In this document: positions 62,690 through 64,000 of the stretch, piece after piece
Layout: each line of letters begins with the position of its first letter
Position numbering within the stretch: position 1 is the stretch's first letter
Source of the DNA: Echinicola strongylocentroti
GTDB lineage: Bacteria; Bacteroidota; Bacteroidia; Cytophagales; Cyclobacteriaceae
Assembly (NCBI RefSeq): GCF_003260975.1
Contig: NZ_CP030041.1
Location: 5,893,501 to 5,957,500 of the forward strand
DNA: 64,000 nt
Direction of reading: 5' to 3'
The notes under the pieces: model-generated
The model's input: the letters and a program-made list of their open reading frames with translations, nothing else
Databases searched by the model: none
What the model was told of the DNA's origin: nothing
Made by a program: the position numbers and the translations under genes

Positions 62690-62746
62690 CGTTGTTCCGA
62701 CAGCTTTGCTGCGGAACCACTAGCGTTGAGTTTTTAACTCAAAACC
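62690..62746 (-). repeat. Double-hairpin repeat, copy 5 (inverted, between rhaM and the aldolase)
   Basis: GTTGTTCCGACAGCTTTGCT, GCGGAACCACTAGC, then TTGAGTTTTTAACTCAA: the reverse complement of copies 1, 2 and 4. It stands inside the sugar-catabolism gene run. Confidence 0.8.
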
Positions 62747-62824
62747 ACTTATTCCTTTCCGTGCTGGTGTCCAGCACTTATGGCATTGCTAGGATGCTTT
62801 ATCCACTTTCTATTTCCAAGCTAA

Positions 62825-62847
62825 AGCTCCTAGCGGAGCATCCCTGC
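62825..62847 (-). repeat. GCAGGGATGCTCC hairpin motif
   Basis: The reverse complement reads GCAGGGATGCTCCGCTAGG then AGCT. The same hairpin (TGCTCC/GGAGCA) lies inside the long repeats at 20875-20897 and 24333-24355. Confidence 0.55.
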
Positions 62848-62934
62848 TTCGCAATACGAAACAGGATAGTTTTCAAGAGACTATGAAGTAGTTTTGATAT
62901 TCTAAGGTTTAACCATTATAAAGCATTTAACATA

Positions 62935-64000
62935 ATGAGCACAGCAGAACGTACTTTTAAGCATGTCAACTACCTCTGGGACGAGCAAAAAGCCCAAGAA
63001 CTAGAAGGAGACGAGGTAGCCCTTTTGATCTACCGTTCCAATATCCTTGGATCGGATCTCCGCATCACCAATTACGGTGGGGGGAACACGAGTTGCAAGA
63101 CCACGGAAGTCGATCCCTTGACCAAGGAAGAGACAGAGGTAATGTGGGTAAAGGGCTCCGGTGGGGACATCGGCACCCTGAAGAGAAGTGGGCTTGCCGG
63201 TCTGTACATGGAGAAGCTGCATTCGCTGAAGAATGTGTACAGGGGCTTGGAGTTTGAAGACGAGATGGTAGGTTTGTTCAACCACTGCATCTATGACCTG
63301 GACTCCAAGGCACCTTCCATTGATACGCCCTTGCATGCATTCCTGCCGTTCAGGCACATCGACCACCTGCATCCTGATGCGGCCATTGCGATTGCTGCTT
63401 CCAAGGACGGAGAGAAGATTACCCAAGAGCTTTTCGAAGGACAGATTGCGTGGGTGCCCTGGCAGCGCCCAGGATTTGACCTGGCCCTGCAATTGGAAAA
63501 AGCCCTGAACGACAATCCCGGTATCCGTGGCATCATGTTGGGCGGCCATGGACTGTTCACCTGGGGCGATACGGCCTATGAGTGCTATATCAACAGCCTT
63601 GAGATCATCGACAAGGCCTCTGAGTACCTGGAGGAGAACTATGGCAAGGACCGTCCGGTATTCGGTGGCCAAAAGCTGGAGTCCTTGGCCCCTGAACAGC
63701 GTAAAGAGCAGGCTTCCATTATCGCCCCCGTGCTAAGGGGACTGGCTTCCGGGTACAACAGAATGGTCGGCCATTTCACCGACGATGAGCGCGTACTCCA
63801 GTTTGCCAACAGCCATGACCTGGAAAAGCTGGCACCGCTGGGAACGAGCTGTCCCGACCACTTCCTGAGGACAAAGATCAGGCCTTTGGTACTGGATTTT
63901 CCTGCTGATATTGACCTGGGCAACGCAGAAGAGATCAAGGAAAAGCTGGACAGGGATTTCGAAGAGTACAGGGCGTACTATAAAAAATATTACGAGGACC
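62935..64000 (+). CDS. rhaEW: Bifunctional rhamnulose-1-phosphate aldolase / short-chain dehydrogenase, 3' partial
   Basis: The frame starts MSTAERTFKHVNYLWDEQKA and runs open past the window end (355 codons visible). The visible part is the class II (zinc) aldolase half: ITNYGGGNTSCKT, VKGSGGDIGTLKR, HIDHLHPDAAIAIAAS (zinc His residues) and MLGGHGLFTWG. This matches the YuxG/RhaEW fusion, which splits L-rhamnulose-1-phosphate into dihydroxyacetone phosphate and L-lactaldehyde and oxidises the latter with its C-terminal SDR domain, expected beyond the edge. The codon usage is more GC-rich than in neighbouring accessory genes. Together with rhaM it fixes L-rhamnose as the sugar of this locus. 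Confidence 0.9.
   Translation, partial: MSTAERTFKHVNYLWDEQKAQELEGDEVALLIYRSNILGSDLRITNYGGGNTSCKTTEVDPLTKEETEVMWVKGSGGDIGTLKRSGLAGLYMEKLHSLKNVYRGLEFEDEMVGLFNHCIYDLDSKAPSIDTPLHAFLPFRHIDHLHPDAAIAIAASKDGEKITQELFEGQIAWVPWQRPGFDLALQLEKALNDNPGIRGIMLGGHGLFTWGDTAYECYINSLEIIDKASEYLEENYGKDRPVFGGQKLESLAPEQRKEQASIIAPVLRGLASGYNRMVGHFTDDERVLQFANSHDLEKLAPLGTSCPDHFLRTKIRPLVLDFPADIDLGNAEEIKEKLDRDFEEYRAYYKKYYED

Noticed and set aside
1..64000. tRNA, rRNA, riboswitch or insertion-sequence transposase genes
   Set aside because: Nothing with the required conserved arms, cores or catalytic motifs was recognised by eye; a covariance-model scan would settle it.

Overview
The window looks like chromosomal DNA of a marine or seaweed-associated Bacteroidota, most like a Cyclobacteriaceae member (Echinicola or Algoriphagus type). 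Reasons: the ParE/ParC pair is of the Bacteroidota type, TAnnTTTG -7 boxes occur, lipoprotein signals are frequent, Shine-Dalgarno sequences are mostly absent, and sulfated-polysaccharide enzymes are present. The genus is inference. No rRNA, tRNA, CRISPR array, transposase, SusC/SusD pair or phage gene was recognised.

Layout. 1-2153: 3' part of a heparinase II/III-type polysaccharide lyase with a one-base frameshift, then a repeat-filled gap. 2907-16115: housekeeping block (L-2-hydroxyglutarate oxidase, deoxynucleoside kinase, 3-hydroxyacyl-CoA dehydrogenase, CvfB-like RNA-binding protein, Cys-less ArsC-like protein, YkgJ-type protein, ROK kinase, topoisomerase ParE-ParC-TrmH run). 16390-25700: an AT-rich accessory region of short independent modules: HxlR regulator with a quinone-oxidoreductase-like SDR and a ring-cleavage-type VOC enzyme, a membrane protein, a HigBA toxin-antitoxin pair, a carboxyethylornithine-synthase-like gene, a Fic enzyme and a SRPBCC protein. 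They are separated by long intergenic repeats and by inverted repeats that behave like integron attC ends. Three genes here carry one-base homopolymer frameshifts.

25739-32768: two-domain ArsA ATPase, a PepSY membrane operon typical of iron uptake, and an exported GH2 glycosidase. 32757-51412: mixed core genes (COG0523 metallochaperone, DUF3999/DUF2339 pair, YjdM, HerA-like ATPase, HI0933-type flavoprotein, YheT-like hydrolase, glutamate-synthase-like FMN protein) ending in an ohr-doxX-ohrR peroxide-response operon. 51413-53218 is non-coding and repeat-rich, with a three-copy tandem repeat of about 170 bp.

53219-64000 is the left part of a rhamnose-polysaccharide utilisation locus: a jelly-roll lyase candidate, two GH78 alpha-L-rhamnosidases, a sulfatase with an altered maturation motif, L-rhamnose mutarotase and the start of a rhamnulose-phosphate aldolase/dehydrogenase fusion. 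The likely logic is: cleave and desulfate a sulfated rhamnose polymer such as ulvan, release L-rhamnose, equilibrate its anomers and pass it to catabolism, with the isomerase and kinase expected beyond the right edge.

The intergenic DNA carries at least eight dispersed repeat families, including a MITE-like element with near-perfect terminal inverted repeats and a double-hairpin repeat present five times.
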